A stretch of 64,000 nt of DNA from Megaustenia siamemsis (taxonomy: Eukaryota > Mollusca > Gastropoda > Stylommatophora > Ariophantidae), in contig JAVIAB010000059.1 of assembly GCA_032433765.1 (NCBI GenBank), positions 61,282,582-61,346,581 on the forward strand, in the 5' to 3' direction. A program made the translations under genes and the position numbers. Below are positions 63,890 to 64,000 of this stretch, in pieces (within the stretch, counting starts at the first letter, position 1; each line of letters starts with the position of its first letter). The notes under the pieces were generated by a model. The model made no database searches, was not told the DNA's origin, and saw only the letters and a list, made by a program, of their open reading frames with translations.

Positions 63890-64000
63890 ACAGTCCTGAA
63901 CATTTGCACACTGCTCAAACAATGTAGGTTACGCTGGCTTAACCACTTACACCATATAAAAGATGGCTGCATACAAAAAGAAAGACTATGGACAACTAGC
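63890..64000 (+). mobile_element. LINE C-terminal fragment running off the window
   Basis: Reads LRWLNHLHHIKDGCIQKERL, similar to the LRWxGHVxRMxDxRIPK motif of LINE ORF2 proteins. Truncated by the window end. Confidence 0.45.

Overview
The window is eukaryotic nuclear DNA, AT-rich and dominated by introns and retrotransposons. It carries the 3' part of one protein-coding gene on the + strand, a DENND1 (connecdenn) homologue. The host is most likely a lophotrochozoan invertebrate, probably a mollusc. I infer this from the many non-LTR retrotransposon families ending in short simple repeats, the tRNA-headed SINEs carrying an AATGGGTACC core, the long introns full of minisatellites, and the divergence from vertebrate DENND1. 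Species is not determinable from sequence alone.

Host gene. Eleven coding exons can be joined in one frame from 1488 to the stop at 53161-53163: 1488-1596, 5631-5767, 8088-8219, 10417-10455, 32645-32698, 33915-34028, 37793-37836, 40760-40922, 42545-42632, 47551-47619 and 51980-53163. All have GT/AG borders and phases agree at every junction. They encode about 710 residues: the end of the DENN module (dDENN-like segment with a [17 protein letters not shown] / [16 protein letters not shown] signature) and a long low-complexity tail ending in KWETFD. The uDENN and DENN core exons lie upstream of base 1. The tail carries DPF, NPF, LLDID and WETF motifs, as expected for a Rab35 exchange factor that docks on AP-2, EH-domain proteins and clathrin.

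Layout. 1-10.5 kb holds the first four exons with LINE and SINE fragments and two minisatellites flanking the exon at 8088. 10.5-32.6 kb is one 22-kb intron full of LINE 3' ends, a 41-bp and a 29-bp minisatellite and a dead mariner transposon (28.7-30.0 kb) sitting in a 76-bp tandem array. 32.6-53.2 kb carries seven exons, including a 44-nt exon and one whose 5' splice site was duplicated by a SINE insertion. 53.2-64 kb is 3' UTR and intergenic repeats. A possible last exon of another transcript lies at 61706-61792.

Repeats. I name the families locally (LINE-A to -H, SINE-1 to -4, NA-5, SINE-6) because no database was available. Nearly all LINE copies are 5'-truncated and retain only the C-terminal end of ORF2 plus the 3' tail. 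The most complete is LINE-A at 35265-36175, which still has the YADD reverse-transcriptase motif in an open frame. No RNA gene, CRISPR array or bacterial-type feature was found.
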